Shown: positions 41,444 to 51,662, counted from the first letter of the stretch. The stretch is 64,000 nt of DNA from Yersinia kristensenii (GCF_900460525.1 NZ_UHIY01000001.1:868001-932000), one strand, 5' to 3'. Numbers and translations: made by a program. Notes: a model not told the origin generated them from the sequence alone.

Positions 41444-42880
41444 ATGTCAAATAACATTCGTATTGAAGAAGACCTGTTAGGTACACGAGAAGTCCCCGCA
41501 GAGGCTTACTACGGTGTTCATACCCTGCGTGCGATTGAAAACTTCTATATCAGTAACAGCAAGATCAGTGATGTGCCAGAATTTGTACGCGGCATGGTCA
41601 TGGTAAAAAAAGCAGCGGCGATGGCGAACAAAGAGTTGCATACCATCCCACGCAAAATTGCTGATGTCATTATTCAGGCATGTGACGAAGTTCTGGATAA
41701 AGGGAAATGTATGGATCAGTTCCCGGTTGACGTGTTCCAAGGCGGCGCCGGTACTTCTTTAAACATGAATACCAATGAAGTTCTGGCCAATATCGGCCTG
41801 GAACTGATGGGGCACCAGAAGGGGGAATATCAATACCTTAACCCTAACGACCATCTGAATAAATGTCAGTCCACTAACGATGCCTATCCAACCGGCTTCC
41901 GCATTGCGGTTTATGCTTCCATCATGAAGCTCATTGATGCTATCAATCAGTTAAAAGAAGGCTTCGAAAGAAAATCCAAAGAATTCGAAAAAATCTTGAA
42001 AATGGGCCGTACCCAATTGCAGGATGCAGTACCAATGACACTGGGGCAGGAATTCAAAGCCTTCGCGGTGTTATTAAAAGAAGAAACCAAAAATCTGCAA
42101 CGTACCGCAGAGTTGCTGTTAGAAGTTAACCTAGGTGCCACAGCCATCGGTACTGCTCTGAATACACCAGAAGGTTACTCACAGCTGGCGATACAAAAAC
42201 TATCTGAAATCAGTGGGTTGGCTTGTGTTCCGGCCGAAGATTTGATTGAAGCGACCTCTGACTGTGGTGCTTACGTGATGGTGCACAGCGCACTGAAACG
42301 TCTGGCTGTTAAGATGTCAAAAATCTGCAACGACTTACGTTTGCTCTCTTCTGGCCCACGCACAGGTCTGAATGAAATCAATCTACCAGAATTGCAGGCC
42401 GGTTCTTCCATCATGCCGGCAAAAGTAAACCCGGTGATCCCTGAAGTTGTTAACCAGGTTTGTTTTAAGGTGATCGGTAACGACACTTGCATTACTATGG
42501 CGGCCGAAGCAGGTCAGCTCCAATTGAACGTCATGGAGCCGGTGATTGGCCAGGCTATGTTTGAGTCCATCCACATCCTGACAAATGCTTGTTACAACCT
42601 GTTGGAAAAATGCATCAATGGCATTACGGCCAACAAAGAAGTCTGCGAGCGTTATGTCTTTAACTCTATCGGTATCGTTACTTATCTGAACCCATTCATT
42701 GGTCACCATAATGGCGACATCGTGGGCAAGATTTGTGCGGAAACCGGCAAAAATGTGCGGGAAGTGGTTCTGGAACGCGGCTTATTAACTGAAGCCGAGT
42801 TGGACGATATTTTCTCTGTCGAGAACCTGATGCATCCTGCCTATAAGGCAAAACGTTATACCGATGAAAATGAACAATAA
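41444..42880 (+). CDS. aspA: Aspartate ammonia-lyase (aspartase)
   Basis: Reversibly deaminates L-aspartate to fumarate and ammonia, feeding fumarate respiration. The ATG at 41444, with AGAGAAGG upstream, gives the standard 478 residues starting [18 protein letters not shown]. The superfamily signature [11 protein letters not shown] is intact. Residue 363 is valine (in LNVMEPVIG). The inactive Y. pestis enzyme is reported to have leucine there, so this enzyme should be active. dcuA follows after a terminator. Confidence 0.98.
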   Translation: MSNNIRIEEDLLGTREVPAEAYYGVHTLRAIENFYISNSKISDVPEFVRGMVMVKKAAAMANKELHTIPRKIADVIIQACDEVLDKGKCMDQFPVDVFQGGAGTSLNMNTNEVLANIGLELMGHQKGEYQYLNPNDHLNKCQSTNDAYPTGFRIAVYASIMKLIDAINQLKEGFERKSKEFEKILKMGRTQLQDAVPMTLGQEFKAFAVLLKEETKNLQRTAELLLEVNLGATAIGTALNTPEGYSQLAIQKLSEISGLACVPAEDLIEATSDCGAYVMVHSALKRLAVKMSKICNDLRLLSSGPRTGLNEINLPELQAGSSIMPAKVNPVIPEVVNQVCFKVIGNDTCITMAAEAGQLQLNVMEPVIGQAMFESIHILTNACYNLLEKCINGITANKEVCERYVFNSIGIVTYLNPFIGHHNGDIVGKICAETGKNVREVVLERGLLTEAELDDIFSVENLMHPAYKAKRYTDENEQ

Positions 42881-42902
42881 AATAATCATCCGGTAGCCCT
42901 AT

Positions 42903-42938
42903 AAGGCACGCATGCTCCTCTGGACAGCGTGCCTTTTT
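42903..42938 (+). terminator. aspA terminator
   Basis: AAGGCACGC pairs with GCGTGCCTT around a loop of about 15 bases and is followed by a T-run, about 22 bases past the stop codon. Confidence 0.85.
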
Positions 42939-42999
42939 ACTTTCTAGCAAACACAACTTTTTAACTTTAATTTTTCATTTGGATCAAGGAGTAAACACT

Positions 43000-44375
43000 A
43001 TGATAGCCGTAGAATTAGTCATTGTTCTGCTGGCCATTTTTTAGGGGCCAGGTTGGGCGGTATCGGTATCGGTTTTGCAGGGGGGATTGGGGTTCTGGTA
43101 TTGGCGATTATTGGTGTCAAACCCGGCAGCATTCCGTTTGATGTTATTTCAATTATCATGGCTGTTATTGCCGCCATATCTGCAATGCAGGTTGCAGGCG
43201 GTATGGATTATCTGGTGCAACAAACTGAAAAGTTACTGCGCAAGAACCCAAAACACATCACCATCCTTGCTCCGTTGGTCACTTATTTTCTGACCATCTT
43301 TGCCGGGACAGGTAACATTTCTCTGTCAGCCCTGCCAGTGATTGCAGAAGTGGCGAAAGAACAAGGCATCAAACCTTGCCGCCCACTGTCTACCGCAGTG
43401 GTTTCCGCACAAATCGCCATTACCGCATCCCCAATTTCTGCGGCAGTGGTCTATATGTCTTCCGTCATGGAAGGCCACGGCGTCAGCTACTTACATTTAC
43501 TGATGATAGTCATCCCATCCACCCTATGTGCGGTGTTTGTGATGTCACTGATTGTTTCCTGGTGCTTTAACTCCAAACTGTCTGATGATCCCGTCTATCT
43601 AAAACGTTTAGAAGAAGGTCTGGTCACTCTACGTGGCGACACGGTTAAAGTGATTAAACCACGGGCTAAAACCTCCGTACTGCTGTTCCTGGCGGGTGTG
43701 TTGTGTGTTGTGGCATATGCCATCATCAACAGCCCAAGTGTCGGTCTGGTGGCAACACCACTGATGAACACCACTAACGCCATCCTGATCATCATGCTGA
43801 GTGTGGCGACCATCACCACGATGGTGTGTTCAGTTGATACCGACTCAATACTGAATTCCAGCACCTTCAAAGCTGGGATGAGTGCTTGTATTTGTATCCT
43901 TGGTGTAGCCTGGTTGGGCGATACCTTTGTACAACACAACCTGGACTGGATTAAAGAAACTGCGGGTAGCTTGATTCAAGCTCACTCATGGTTGCTGGCT
44001 GTTATTTTCTTCTTCTGTTCAGCACTGCTTTACTCACAAGCTGCAACTGCCAAGGCATTGATGCCAATGGCAATGGCACTGAATGTTTCACCACTGGCAG
44101 CGATTGCTTCTTTCGCAGCGGTTTCTGGTCTGTTCATTCTGCCAACCTACCCAACACTGGTTGCAGCAGTACAAATGGATGACACCGGCACCACGCGTAT
44201 TGGCCGCTTCGTATTCAACCATCCATTCTTCATCCCAGGAACCATCGGGGTTGCACTGGCCGTTTGTTTCGGCTTCGTGATGGGCGGTCTGGTTCTGCAA
44301 TCTATCATCGGTAAATGGGGCGCGCGATGCGCCCCACTCTCATTTGCGAGCTTCATCGCATCTATTCCACTGTGA
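43000..44375 (+). pseudogene. dcuA: C4-dicarboxylate transporter DcuA, frameshifted
   Basis: DcuA exchanges aspartate or fumarate for succinate during anaerobic growth. The ATG at 43000 has AAGGAG eight bases upstream and starts MIAVELVIVLLAIF. A TAG then appears because the T-run at 43037-43042 has six T, while seven would restore LAIFLGARLGGIGIGFAGG. The remaining frame (from about 43053) is fully DcuA-like. At the other end, where E. coli DcuA stops, there is a CAA (44298), so the frame runs on for 25 residues through a GGGGCGC/GCGCCCC hairpin. A TTG restart at 43053 would lose the first membrane helix. Confidence 0.85.
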
Positions 44376-44502
44376 TATAAATCATCTTCTGACCTCCCCC
44401 GACTTCAGGGTATAGTACGTTTTATAAGCCGATGACTTCACTCATTGCGTTATCTCTAAATTTCCCACACCACCATAGAACAGCACTACCAATGAGGTTA
44501 AA

Positions 44503-44826
44503 ATGTCTGATTGTGATGCAATTGTGGTATTGTGCACCGCACCTGATGAGGCCAGCGCACAGGATTTAGCCGCGCAGGTTCTGGGGGAAAAACTGGCCGC
44601 CTGCGCTACGTTGTTACCGGGTGCGACCTCGATTTACTACTGGGAAGGTAAACTTCAGCAAGAGTATGAAGTCCAGCTTCTGTTCAAGAGCAATACCGGC
44701 CATCAGCAAGCGCTTCTCAGCTATATCAAACAACATCACCCCTACCAGACACCGGAATTGCTGGTGCTGCCGGTACGGGACGGAGATAAAGATTACCTGT
44801 CATGGCTCAACGCTTCATTACTCTGA
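44503..44826 (+). CDS. cutA: CutA1 divalent-cation tolerance protein
   Basis: A small trimeric ferredoxin-like protein linked to copper tolerance. The 107-residue product has [25 protein letters not shown] with the Cys and Trp residues typical of the family and a C-terminal [14 protein letters not shown] segment. It overlaps the start of dsbD by 25 bases, as in E. coli, so the two are coupled. Confidence 0.96.
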   Translation: MSDCDAIVVLCTAPDEASAQDLAAQVLGEKLAACATLLPGATSIYYWEGKLQQEYEVQLLFKSNTGHQQALLSYIKQHHPYQTPELLVLPVRDGDKDYLSWLNASLL

Positions 44827-46538
44827 TTCTGCTGCTGTGCAGCATTTTACTCGCTCCGCACAGCGCACAAGCTTCACTATTTGGTGATAATGCCACTTTG
44901 GGCCCCAAAAGCGCCCAGAGCCGGTTTATTCCAGTCGATCAAGCTTTTGCCTTTGATTTCCGCCAACAAGGCGACCAGCTCACGCTGAGTTGGCAGATTC
45001 ATCCTGACTATTATCTGTATCGCCAGCAAATCAAAATCGTGCCCAAAAATGCCACTCTCGGAACATTTATCTTGCCGGAGGGTATAGCGCACCACGATGA
45101 ATTCTATGGCGAAGTTGCCATTTTCAAGCAACAGTTAACACTGAAAATCCCGATAACACAGGCCGGTGAACAGGCCAGTGTCAGTGTGACTTATCAGGGC
45201 TGTGCCGAGGCTGGTTTCTGCTATCCCCCTGAAACACGGGTGGTTCCGCTCTCCGCTGTCACCGCCGGTTCATCCGTAGTCACCATGCCGCCAATCGCTG
45301 CCACCACAACTCCGGCACCAACTGAGCTGCCATTTTCCCCTTTATGGGCGTTGCTCATCGGTATTGGCATCGCCTTTACCCCTTGTGTCTTGCCGATGTA
45401 CCCGCTGATTTCAGCTATTATTCTCGGGCGTGAAAAGCCCCACAGTCAGCGGCGGATATTGCTGCTCGCGGTAGTATATGTGCAAGGAATGGCGCTGACT
45501 TACACCTTACTCGGCCTGGTGGTTGCGGCGGCAGGCTTGCAATTTCAGGCCGCGCTACAGCACCCTTATGTATTGATTGGGCTATCAGCGCTGTTCGTGC
45601 TATTGGCGCTCTCGATGTTTGGCCTCTATTCGCTGCAATTGCCCTCATCACTGCAAACCCGACTGGTGCAATGGAGCAGCAGCCAGCGCGGCGGTTCACT
45701 AGCCGGTGTGTTCGCCATGGGTGCACTGGCGGGTCTAATTTGCTCGCCGTGCACCACCGCCCCGCTCAGCGCCATTCTGCTGTATATCGCCCAAAGCGGT
45801 AATATGCTGGCCGGTGGCGGAACACTATATTTGTATGCTTTAGGAATGGGTATTCCGCTGGTGATTGTGACGCTGTTCGGCAACAAACTGATCCCGCGCA
45901 GTGGCCCGTGGATGCAATATGTCAAAGAAGCTTTCGGCTTTGTCATTCTGGCGCTGCCCGTGTTCTTGCTGGAAAGAGTGCTGGGGGATGTTTGGGGCTT
46001 ACGTTTATGGAGCTTGCTGGCGATCGCCTTCTTCGGCTGGGCATTTGTATTAAGTCTGAAAGCTCACTCCGGTTGGGCGCGAGCTTGTCAGTTATTGCTG
46101 CTGGCCGCCTTACTGGTGGCTGCTCGCCCGCTGCAAGACTGGGCTTTCGGCAACCATATACAACAGAGTGAAATTAAGCACTTAAGTTTTAAGTCAGTGA
46201 CCAATTTACCTCAGTTACAGGCGGCATTAGCCCAAGCGAAAGGTCAGCCGGTGATGCTGGATTTATACGCCGACTGGTGTGTTGCCTGTAAAGAGTTTGA
46301 AAAATACACTTTCAGTGATGACAAGATTCAGCGCCAGCTAGCCGATACTGTATTACTCCAGGCTGACGTAACAGCCAACAGCACCGAACATGGCGCGCTG
46401 TTGAGACAGTTAAATGTGTTGGGCTTGCCGACCATCCTGTTTTTCGATTCGCAAGGCAATGAAATCCCCGCAGCCAGCGTGACCGGTTTTATGAATGCGA
46501 CGGAATTCTTGCAGCATTTACAAAATCTACCGCGCTAG
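44802..46538 (+). CDS. dsbD: DsbD, thiol:disulfide interchange protein
   Basis: Carries electrons from cytosolic thioredoxin across the inner membrane to DsbC, DsbG and CcmG. The 578-residue protein has a signal peptide ending at AQA. A periplasmic alpha domain carries the Cys pair in [13 protein letters not shown]. The eight-helix beta domain has Cys in [11 protein letters not shown] and in [11 protein letters not shown]. The C-terminal thioredoxin-like gamma domain has WCVAC. All six functional cysteines are present. Confidence 0.97.
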   Translation: MAQRFITLILLLCSILLAPHSAQASLFGDNATLGPKSAQSRFIPVDQAFAFDFRQQGDQLTLSWQIHPDYYLYRQQIKIVPKNATLGTFILPEGIAHHDEFYGEVAIFKQQLTLKIPITQAGEQASVSVTYQGCAEAGFCYPPETRVVPLSAVTAGSSVVTMPPIAATTTPAPTELPFSPLWALLIGIGIAFTPCVLPMYPLISAIILGREKPHSQRRILLLAVVYVQGMALTYTLLGLVVAAAGLQFQAALQHPYVLIGLSALFVLLALSMFGLYSLQLPSSLQTRLVQWSSSQRGGSLAGVFAMGALAGLICSPCTTAPLSAILLYIAQSGNMLAGGGTLYLYALGMGIPLVIVTLFGNKLIPRSGPWMQYVKEAFGFVILALPVFLLERVLGDVWGLRLWSLLAIAFFGWAFVLSLKAHSGWARACQLLLLAALLVAARPLQDWAFGNHIQQSEIKHLSFKSVTNLPQLQAALAQAKGQPVMLDLYADWCVACKEFEKYTFSDDKIQRQLADTVLLQADVTANSTEHGALLRQLNVLGLPTILFFDSQGNEIPAASVTGFMNATEFLQHLQNLPR

Positions 46539-46586
46539 CTGTTAACTGATTAATATCCTTTTAGGTGGATGAGCATTGAGTCCGGC

Positions 46587-47750
46587 TCATTCACCCTCGT
46601 TTTTAGCTTTCCCCACCGCCATGCCTATTGCCAAGGTTGCAGCAATATTACGCGCAGTCCTGAACACATTGTCTGCTGCATCATCCAGCGCTTGCTCCAG
46701 AGTGCAAACACGGTAAATCACACTAAAAATCGCATCCAATCCGTGCTCATACACCACATCCACATCGTCGGTCAGGCTACCGGCAATCCCAATCACCGGT
46801 TTGTTATAACGCTTGGCCACTCTGGCGACACCGATAGGCACTTTGCCGTGAATGGTTTGGCTATCCATCCGCCCTTCTCCGGTAATGACAAAAGTGGCAT
46901 CGCGGACTAAAGCATCCAGCCCCAACGCATCGGTCACAATATCAATCCCCGGACTGAGGGTCGCGCCGCAAAAAGCCAGTAACGCCGCACCTAGTCCCCC
47001 TGCCGCACCCGCCCCTTCAACCTGGTCAACATCGACATCCAGATTGCGTTTAATCACCTCGGCATAATGCCGTAGCCCCTCATCCAGTTGAGCAACCATA
47101 GTAGGTGTGGCCCCTTTCTGCGGGCCGAAAACAGCAGAAGCCCCTGCCCGCCCCGTCAGTGGGTTGGTGACATCACAAGCCACATCGATTTGGCACTGTT
47201 TAATCCGCGGATCGCACCCTGAAATATCAATCGCGGCCAACTCAATCAGCTTACCGCCGCCAAAGCCAAGTTGCTTCCCTTGCTTATCCAGCAACTTGAT
47301 ACCCAGCGCCTGTGCCATCCCCGCACCACCATCATTGGTGGCACTGCCTCCAATGCCGATAATGATCTGTTTCACGCCCTGATCAAGCGCATTGCAAATC
47401 AATTCACCGGTACCATAAGAGGTGGTTTTCAACGGGTTACGCAAAGATGGAGGGACAAGCTCTAGCCCACTGGCAGCAGCCATTTCAATAAATGCACATT
47501 TTTTATCACCGGATATGCCGTAAAAGGCATCAATTTTTGCCCCCAACGGCCCGGTCACAGTGGTCTTAATAACTCGACCGGCCGTAGCCGCAACCATAGC
47601 TTCTACCGTGCCTTCGCCGCCATCAGCAACTGGCAGCTTGATATATTGTGCGTCAGGAAATTGGGTACGAAAACCCGCTTCAATCTGCACAGCAACATCC
47701 AACGCGGATAAACTTTCTTTATAAGAGTCTGGAGCAATGACTATTTTCAT
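46587..47750 (-). CDS. Glycerate 2-kinase (GlxK/GarK family)
   Basis: Phosphorylates D-glycerate to 2-phosphoglycerate in glyoxylate, glucarate or serine-related metabolism. The 387-residue protein starts MKIVIAPDSYKESLSA. It has PVADGGEGTVEAMV, GIGGSATNDGGAGMAQALG and FVITGEGRMDSQT, the GlxK-family motifs. It stands alone and convergent with dsbD. E. coli has no gene here, so this is an insertion relative to that order. Sequence alone does not say whether GlxK or GarK is closer. Confidence 0.93.
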   Translation of the reverse strand: MKIVIAPDSYKESLSALDVAVQIEAGFRTQFPDAQYIKLPVADGGEGTVEAMVAATAGRVIKTTVTGPLGAKIDAFYGISGDKKCAFIEMAAASGLELVPPSLRNPLKTTSYGTGELICNALDQGVKQIIIGIGGSATNDGGAGMAQALGIKLLDKQGKQLGFGGGKLIELAAIDISGCDPRIKQCQIDVACDVTNPLTGRAGASAVFGPQKGATPTMVAQLDEGLRHYAEVIKRNLDVDVDQVEGAGAAGGLGAALLAFCGATLSPGIDIVTDALGLDALVRDATFVITGEGRMDSQTIHGKVPIGVARVAKRYNKPVIGIAGSLTDDVDVVYEHGLDAIFSVIYRVCTLEQALDDAADNVFRTARNIAATLAIGMAVGKAKNEGE

Positions 47751-48061
47751 AAATGATTCAATCTCATCAGCGACCCGCTGCCGCCCAAGATAGCGGGATG
47801 CTTATTAGTATAGCGCCGCTCCTCTATGGCAAGCAGATGCGCCATAAAATGCGCCCCGCTTCACAGACTGCGAAACCACAAAAATCATGCGATAAGCTTA
47901 CCGTTATAGTTTGGCTAATAACTCAGTGGTAAAGAATTAGAAAAATCGGGCTGTAGTAGTGATAAGGTACAGAGGCTGCTGGCAGAAAGTGCCAATGCAT
48001 TTATTTGCGTAATCAGCAGTGGAAAACCATACTTGCCGGGAAGAGGTTGGAGGAGAGCAAC
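47751..48061. other. Glycerate kinase-yjdC divergent intergenic region
   Basis: About 310 bases holding the two divergent promoters. An in-frame extension of yjdC reaches upstream into this region, but the conserved start is at 48062. No operator or RNA structure was recognised. Confidence 0.5.
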
Positions 48062-48637
48062 GTGCAACGCGAACAAGTTTTAAGCTGTGCGCTCAATCTG
48101 TTAGAACAGAAAGGGCTGGCAAATACTACGCTGGAAATGCTGGCAAAAGAAGTCTCCGTCGAAGTCAGTGATCTGGCCCGTTTCTGGCCAGACCGCGAAG
48201 CATTGCTGTACGATTGCCTGCGCTACCATGGTCAGCAGATCGATACCTGGCGGCGTCAATTGCAGCTGGATGAGACATTATCGCCGAAACAAAAGCTACT
48301 GGCGCGCTATCAAACACTCAGTGAACAAGTCCAAAACCAGCGCTATCCCGGTTGCCTGTTTATTGCGGCCTGTAGCTTCTATCCCGAGGATGCCCACCCT
48401 ATCCACCAATTGGCGGAGCAGCAAAAAGAAGCCTCGCTGCACTATACGCTGGAATTGCTAAGAGAGATGGAGGCTGATGATGCCGAGATGGTCGCCCAGC
48501 AAATGGAGTTGATTTTGGAAGGTTGCCTGAGCAAGTTGCTGGTAAAACGCCAACTGGTCGATGTTGAAGTCGCTAAACGCCTGGCAGAAGATGTATTGGA
48601 AGTCGCTCAATGCCGAAAAAATGGTGCATTGAGCTAA
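48062..48637 (+). CDS. yjdC: TetR-like transcriptional regulator YjdC
   Basis: A putative one-component DNA-binding regulator of unknown target. The GTG at 48062 has GGAGGA about eight bases upstream and gives 191 residues, the E. coli length. The N-terminal helix-turn-helix covers about residues 1-45 ([21 protein letters not shown]). The ligand-binding half has [15 protein letters not shown] and [15 protein letters not shown]. It lies beside dsbD and tRNA-Phe in the E. coli order, apart from the glycerate kinase. Confidence 0.92.
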   Translation: MQREQVLSCALNLLEQKGLANTTLEMLAKEVSVEVSDLARFWPDREALLYDCLRYHGQQIDTWRRQLQLDETLSPKQKLLARYQTLSEQVQNQRYPGCLFIAACSFYPEDAHPIHQLAEQQKEASLHYTLELLREMEADDAEMVAQQMELILEGCLSKLLVKRQLVDVEVAKRLAEDVLEVAQCRKNGALS

Positions 48638-48780
48638 GCGGCGTGGGGGTAAAATTTTAGGCCAATTTGTGAAGACTTTTCCTTTTTTGCCTGAAAAGAG
48701 AGCGATCAACACAGTTTTAGTGGTTTTAAGCTATAAATTCGTTGACGATCAGCGGCCAATACGGTTTAATGCGCCCCGTT

Positions 48781-48856
48781 GCCCGGATAGCTCAGTCGGT
48801 AGAGCAGGGGATTGAAAATCCCCGTGTCCTTGGTTCGATTCCGAGTCCGGGCACCA
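48781..48856 (+). tRNA. pheU: tRNA-Phe (GAA)
   Basis: A 76-nucleotide cloverleaf with GCCCGGA/TCCGGGC acceptor pairing, GAA anticodon within ATTGAAAAT, TTCGATTC T loop and encoded CCA. It is positioned as E. coli pheU beside yjdC. The symbol rests on that synteny. E. coli pheU is a known integration site for islands, and gene content changes directly after it here. Confidence 0.97.
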
Positions 48857-48866
48857 CTATTTAAAG

Positions 48867-48893
48867 AAACCAGCTTAACGGCTGGTTTTTTGC
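48867..48893 (+). terminator. tRNA-Phe terminator
   Basis: AAACCAGC pairs with GCTGGTTT around a six-base loop and is followed by TTTGCTTTTT, ten bases past the tRNA. Confidence 0.85.
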
Positions 48894-49808
48894 TTTTTCG
48901 CCGTCCAGCCATGAATCAGTAACGACTGGAAGAAGCGCTGTGGCGGATTAAAACCGGACGCGGCGATTAACTGCTCGGTTTGTTCCGGAGCCAATAACAA
49001 CAAACGCTCACGCAACTGCGCTTTGATTTCTTGTGCATCACGCTCAGTGTTGCTGGCAACAGAATGCATTGCTGCCCACATCGCCATTTTTTCATCAAAA
49101 TCATCAGCTTGCATATCTCCGGCAATTTCAGCCGCGATCATTCTTCCACCTGGAGCCAACTGAGCGTTCATCTGTGAATAAATTCCCAGACGCTGAGCAT
49201 CCTGAATAAAATGGATGACTAACAAACACAGGGCGACATCATAGTCACCACTGACGGGCACATCATCCAGATAGCCTTCAATTAGGGTGCATCGGTTGCT
49301 AAGGCCTTCGCGTTGCAATTTCTCAGCACAGATAGCGAGCATATCAGGCGAAGGATCGACACCGGTGAAGTGCCAGCCGGGATGCTGGGTAACAGCAATA
49401 CCGACCAGTTCCGACGCCTTACGCGGGTTTGAGTGAGCGGAATTGAAATAATCTTCAACCGCCAAAGTATTAGCTCCGATCGCCCCCATACCAACACCGG
49501 AGGTGATGATCAGTGGTCGCTGCGATCCTTTCAGCGCTGCACCCATGGCCTCGATCGCCTGTCGGTCTCTTGCACAATTCGCCACAAAAGTGAAAAAGTC
49601 GTGGTTGAAAGCGGTGTGGATCACCGCGTCCGCTAAATCCGCGCCACGTTGTAAACTATTAAAATCTTCAATATCGCCAAGATGTGCCTCGACACCTGCG
49701 GCGGCAAGCGAATCTGCGCCCTGTTGACTTCGTGTCAGCCCAAGAACCTGATGCCCAGCGGCTGACAGTTCACGGACCACGGCTGTACCAATAAAACCGG
49801 TCGCGGGT
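48875..49808 (-). pseudogene. Chimeric remnant: 5'-truncated SDR dehydratase fused to half a methyltransferase
   Basis: The first part matches the NAD-binding half of an extended short-chain dehydrogenase (ATGFIGTAVVRELSAAGHQV and VIHTAFNHDFF). The coding for the preceding strand is gone and an in-frame TAA sits at 49809-49811. At about 49410 it changes abruptly, after SNPRKASE, to a class I SAM methyltransferase entered just after its motif I (ELVGIAVTQHPGWHFTGVDP, then DYDVALCLLVIHFI). The methyltransferase end runs into the tRNA-Phe terminator. Two deletions joining neighbouring genes explain this best. A 301-codon frame from a GTG is open but lacks both cofactor loops' first halves. Confidence 0.82.
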
Positions 49809-49868
49809 TATTGGTTGTTCGCCAAGACAACATCGATGAGCCATAACATCAACATTTCACACTTTTAT

Positions 49869-49887
49869 ATAAATGATTATCATTTGT
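49869..49887. promoter_or_regulatory. Fur box upstream of the FecI-like gene
   Basis: ATAAATGATTATCATTTGT has the exact core palindrome AATGAT-T-ATCATT of the Fur consensus. It lies about 65 bases before the sigma-factor start, so iron repression of the operon is expected. Confidence 0.85.
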
Positions 49888-49952
49888 AAAAAGAATTATT
49901 ATGTTTAAGATGATTATCACAACTTATTCTTCCTCCCTGTTCTGAGAAAAAA

Positions 49953-50492
49953 GTGCCTGCTTTCGAAAAGTATTATACTGAATTATATCGATTTATTAAT
50001 CGGAAGCTGCGCAACCGCGATCATGCGGAGGACTTGGCCCAAGAAACTTTTATTCGGGCGTTGACGGTACCCCTGCCGATTCGCTCTCACCGCAGTTTGC
50101 TGTATCGCATCGCCCGCAATTTGCTGATTGACCACTACCGCCGCCCCGATACTCATATTCATGAACCCTCGGAAGAAGCCGATGAGTCAGATTTTGCTGC
50201 TCCGTCTTATCTTCAACCTTACGAATTAATTGAAGAAAGTCAGTATAATGCTTTAATGACCCAAACTATTGAGGCTCTGCCTCCCCGCTGCCGTGAAGCT
50301 TTTATCCTGCATCGATTTGATGGATTGTCACAAAAAGAGGTCGCCAGCCAGATGGGAATATCCATCAATATGGTCGAGAAGCATATTATTCGAGCAATGC
50401 TGGCTTGCCGAGTGAGTAACGAAAGTTGGCAGCAACAAGAATGGCGCGACAAGAAAGTCGGCAAAAAAAGTGAGGATGATCGCCATGAATAA
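49953..50492 (+). CDS. FecI-family extracytoplasmic-function sigma factor
   Basis: A 179-residue sigma-70-related protein that would direct transcription of the downstream receptor genes when the cognate siderophore is bound. Sigma region 2 is at about residues 5-65 (RDHAEDLAQETFIRAL and SLLYRIARNLLIDHYRR). Region 4 is at about 105-155 (ALPPRCREAFILHRFDGLSQ, then VASQMGISINMVEKHIIRAM). It starts at GTG behind a Fur box and overlaps the FecR-like gene by eight bases. The match to FecI-type sigma factors is clear, but it is not E. coli FecI itself. Confidence 0.93.
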   Translation: MPAFEKYYTELYRFINRKLRNRDHAEDLAQETFIRALTVPLPIRSHRSLLYRIARNLLIDHYRRPDTHIHEPSEEADESDFAAPSYLQPYELIEESQYNALMTQTIEALPPRCREAFILHRFDGLSQKEVASQMGISINMVEKHIIRAMLACRVSNESWQQQEWRDKKVGKKSEDDRHE

Positions 50493-51552
50493 CAGCAATG
50501 ATCAGTATTTGGTGGCAGACGAGCAAGCATTACACTGGCTAACAAAACAACAAAATAGATTATCAGCCCGTGAGCAGCGACAGTTTGAAGAGTGGTTATT
50601 GCAGGGCGAAAATGCGGCTCGTTATCAGCAAATGGAGCAACTTTGGCAAACTGTTGGCCAGTTGCCAAAAGAGAACATTGCACAACTGCGTAGCTCCTTG
50701 CCGAGTAAAGCTTCCCCTGCCACTCAATCCTTTTTCCGGCGCTGGTCGCCGTTCTCCGCAGCACCGCGGTTATTAGGGCCGCTATTATTAGGGCTAATGT
50801 TATTGGTGCTGATTTGGCCCGCTAGCCAGTGGCTTGCTCCTCCATCAATGACCGCGTTGGTTCAAACCGCACGTGGAGAAACCAAACAGCTGACTCTTCC
50901 TGACGGCACCTTGCTCACTCTTGATGCGGATACCCAACTACAAGTTGCTTATTATCCCCAGCGCCGAGAAGTGACCATGAGTAAGGGCCAGGCCTATTTT
51001 CAAGTCCGCCATCTTGCTGATCAGCCTTTTATTGTGCTGAGCGGGCCGTCACGTTTGACGGTTTTAGGCACCGAGTTTGGCGTTCGCTATATTCCGCATT
51101 CGATGAGCGGCAACGGTGTGGCAGTTGAAGTCAGCAGCGGTGCGGTGCGTGTTGGGCAGCGCACCTGGTGGGAAAATACCTTCTGGCGCGCGATGGCTAA
51201 GCTGCGGTTTGCCACGGAGGACAGCCACATACTGGTGTTACGCGCCTCCCAGCGGGCAATAAGTGATGTCAACGGCAAGCTGACTCGCCAGCCATCAGCT
51301 ACCACCGGAGTTATCGCGGATTGGCGGCAATCACGGGTCGTTTTCGATAGTACACCGCTAGATTTGGCCTTAGCCGAGTTCGCCCGCTACGGCGACATGC
51401 CTTACCGCCTCGGGGACAGTAAAGTAGCGGCAATGCGTATCAGTGGGAGTTTTGATGTGCACCGTATTGATAGCTTTGTTCATGTACTGCCGAAAGTCCT
51501 CCCGGTGAAACTCACGACTCAGTCGGGCAAAACGCAAATACAGGCGCGTTGA
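50485..51552 (+). CDS. FecR-family anti-sigma/signal transducer
   Basis: The inner-membrane protein that relays receptor occupancy to the sigma factor. The ATG at 50485 has GAGG nine bases upstream and gives 355 residues. The N-terminal cytosolic domain (DUF4880-like, ALHWLTKQQNRLSAREQRQF) binds the sigma factor. A single membrane helix lies near 90-110. The periplasmic FecR domain has RGETKQLTLPDGTLLTLDADTQ and GQAYFQVRHLADQPFIV, followed by an STN-like C-terminal region. The receptor gene follows after 110 bases. Confidence 0.92.
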   Translation: MNNSNDQYLVADEQALHWLTKQQNRLSAREQRQFEEWLLQGENAARYQQMEQLWQTVGQLPKENIAQLRSSLPSKASPATQSFFRRWSPFSAAPRLLGPLLLGLMLLVLIWPASQWLAPPSMTALVQTARGETKQLTLPDGTLLTLDADTQLQVAYYPQRREVTMSKGQAYFQVRHLADQPFIVLSGPSRLTVLGTEFGVRYIPHSMSGNGVAVEVSSGAVRVGQRTWWENTFWRAMAKLRFATEDSHILVLRASQRAISDVNGKLTRQPSATTGVIADWRQSRVVFDSTPLDLALAEFARYGDMPYRLGDSKVAAMRISGSFDVHRIDSFVHVLPKVLPVKLTTQSGKTQIQAR

Positions 51553-51662
51553 ACGCCAGAAAAAAGATAAAAATATTTTTAGCGCGACGTCAGGGTTTTG
51601 GCATCAGCCTCGTCTTCAGAAAGATAATGATTCTTATTTCTTTTTTTTCTGGGGAAAATTGC

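Noticed and set aside
43037..43042. Programmed frameshifting that would keep dcuA functional
   Set aside because: A T-run slip is conceivable, but no stimulatory structure was seen and DcuA is not known to need recoding. Simple mutation or sequencing error is more likely.
44317..44335. Hairpin within the dcuA reading frame as an active terminator
   Set aside because: No T-run follows. I treat it only as support for an ancestral gene end before it.
51549..51662. 38-codon upstream extension of the siderophore receptor
   Set aside because: It would bury the signal peptide. The ATG at 51663 has a ribosome-binding site and the proper signal sequence.
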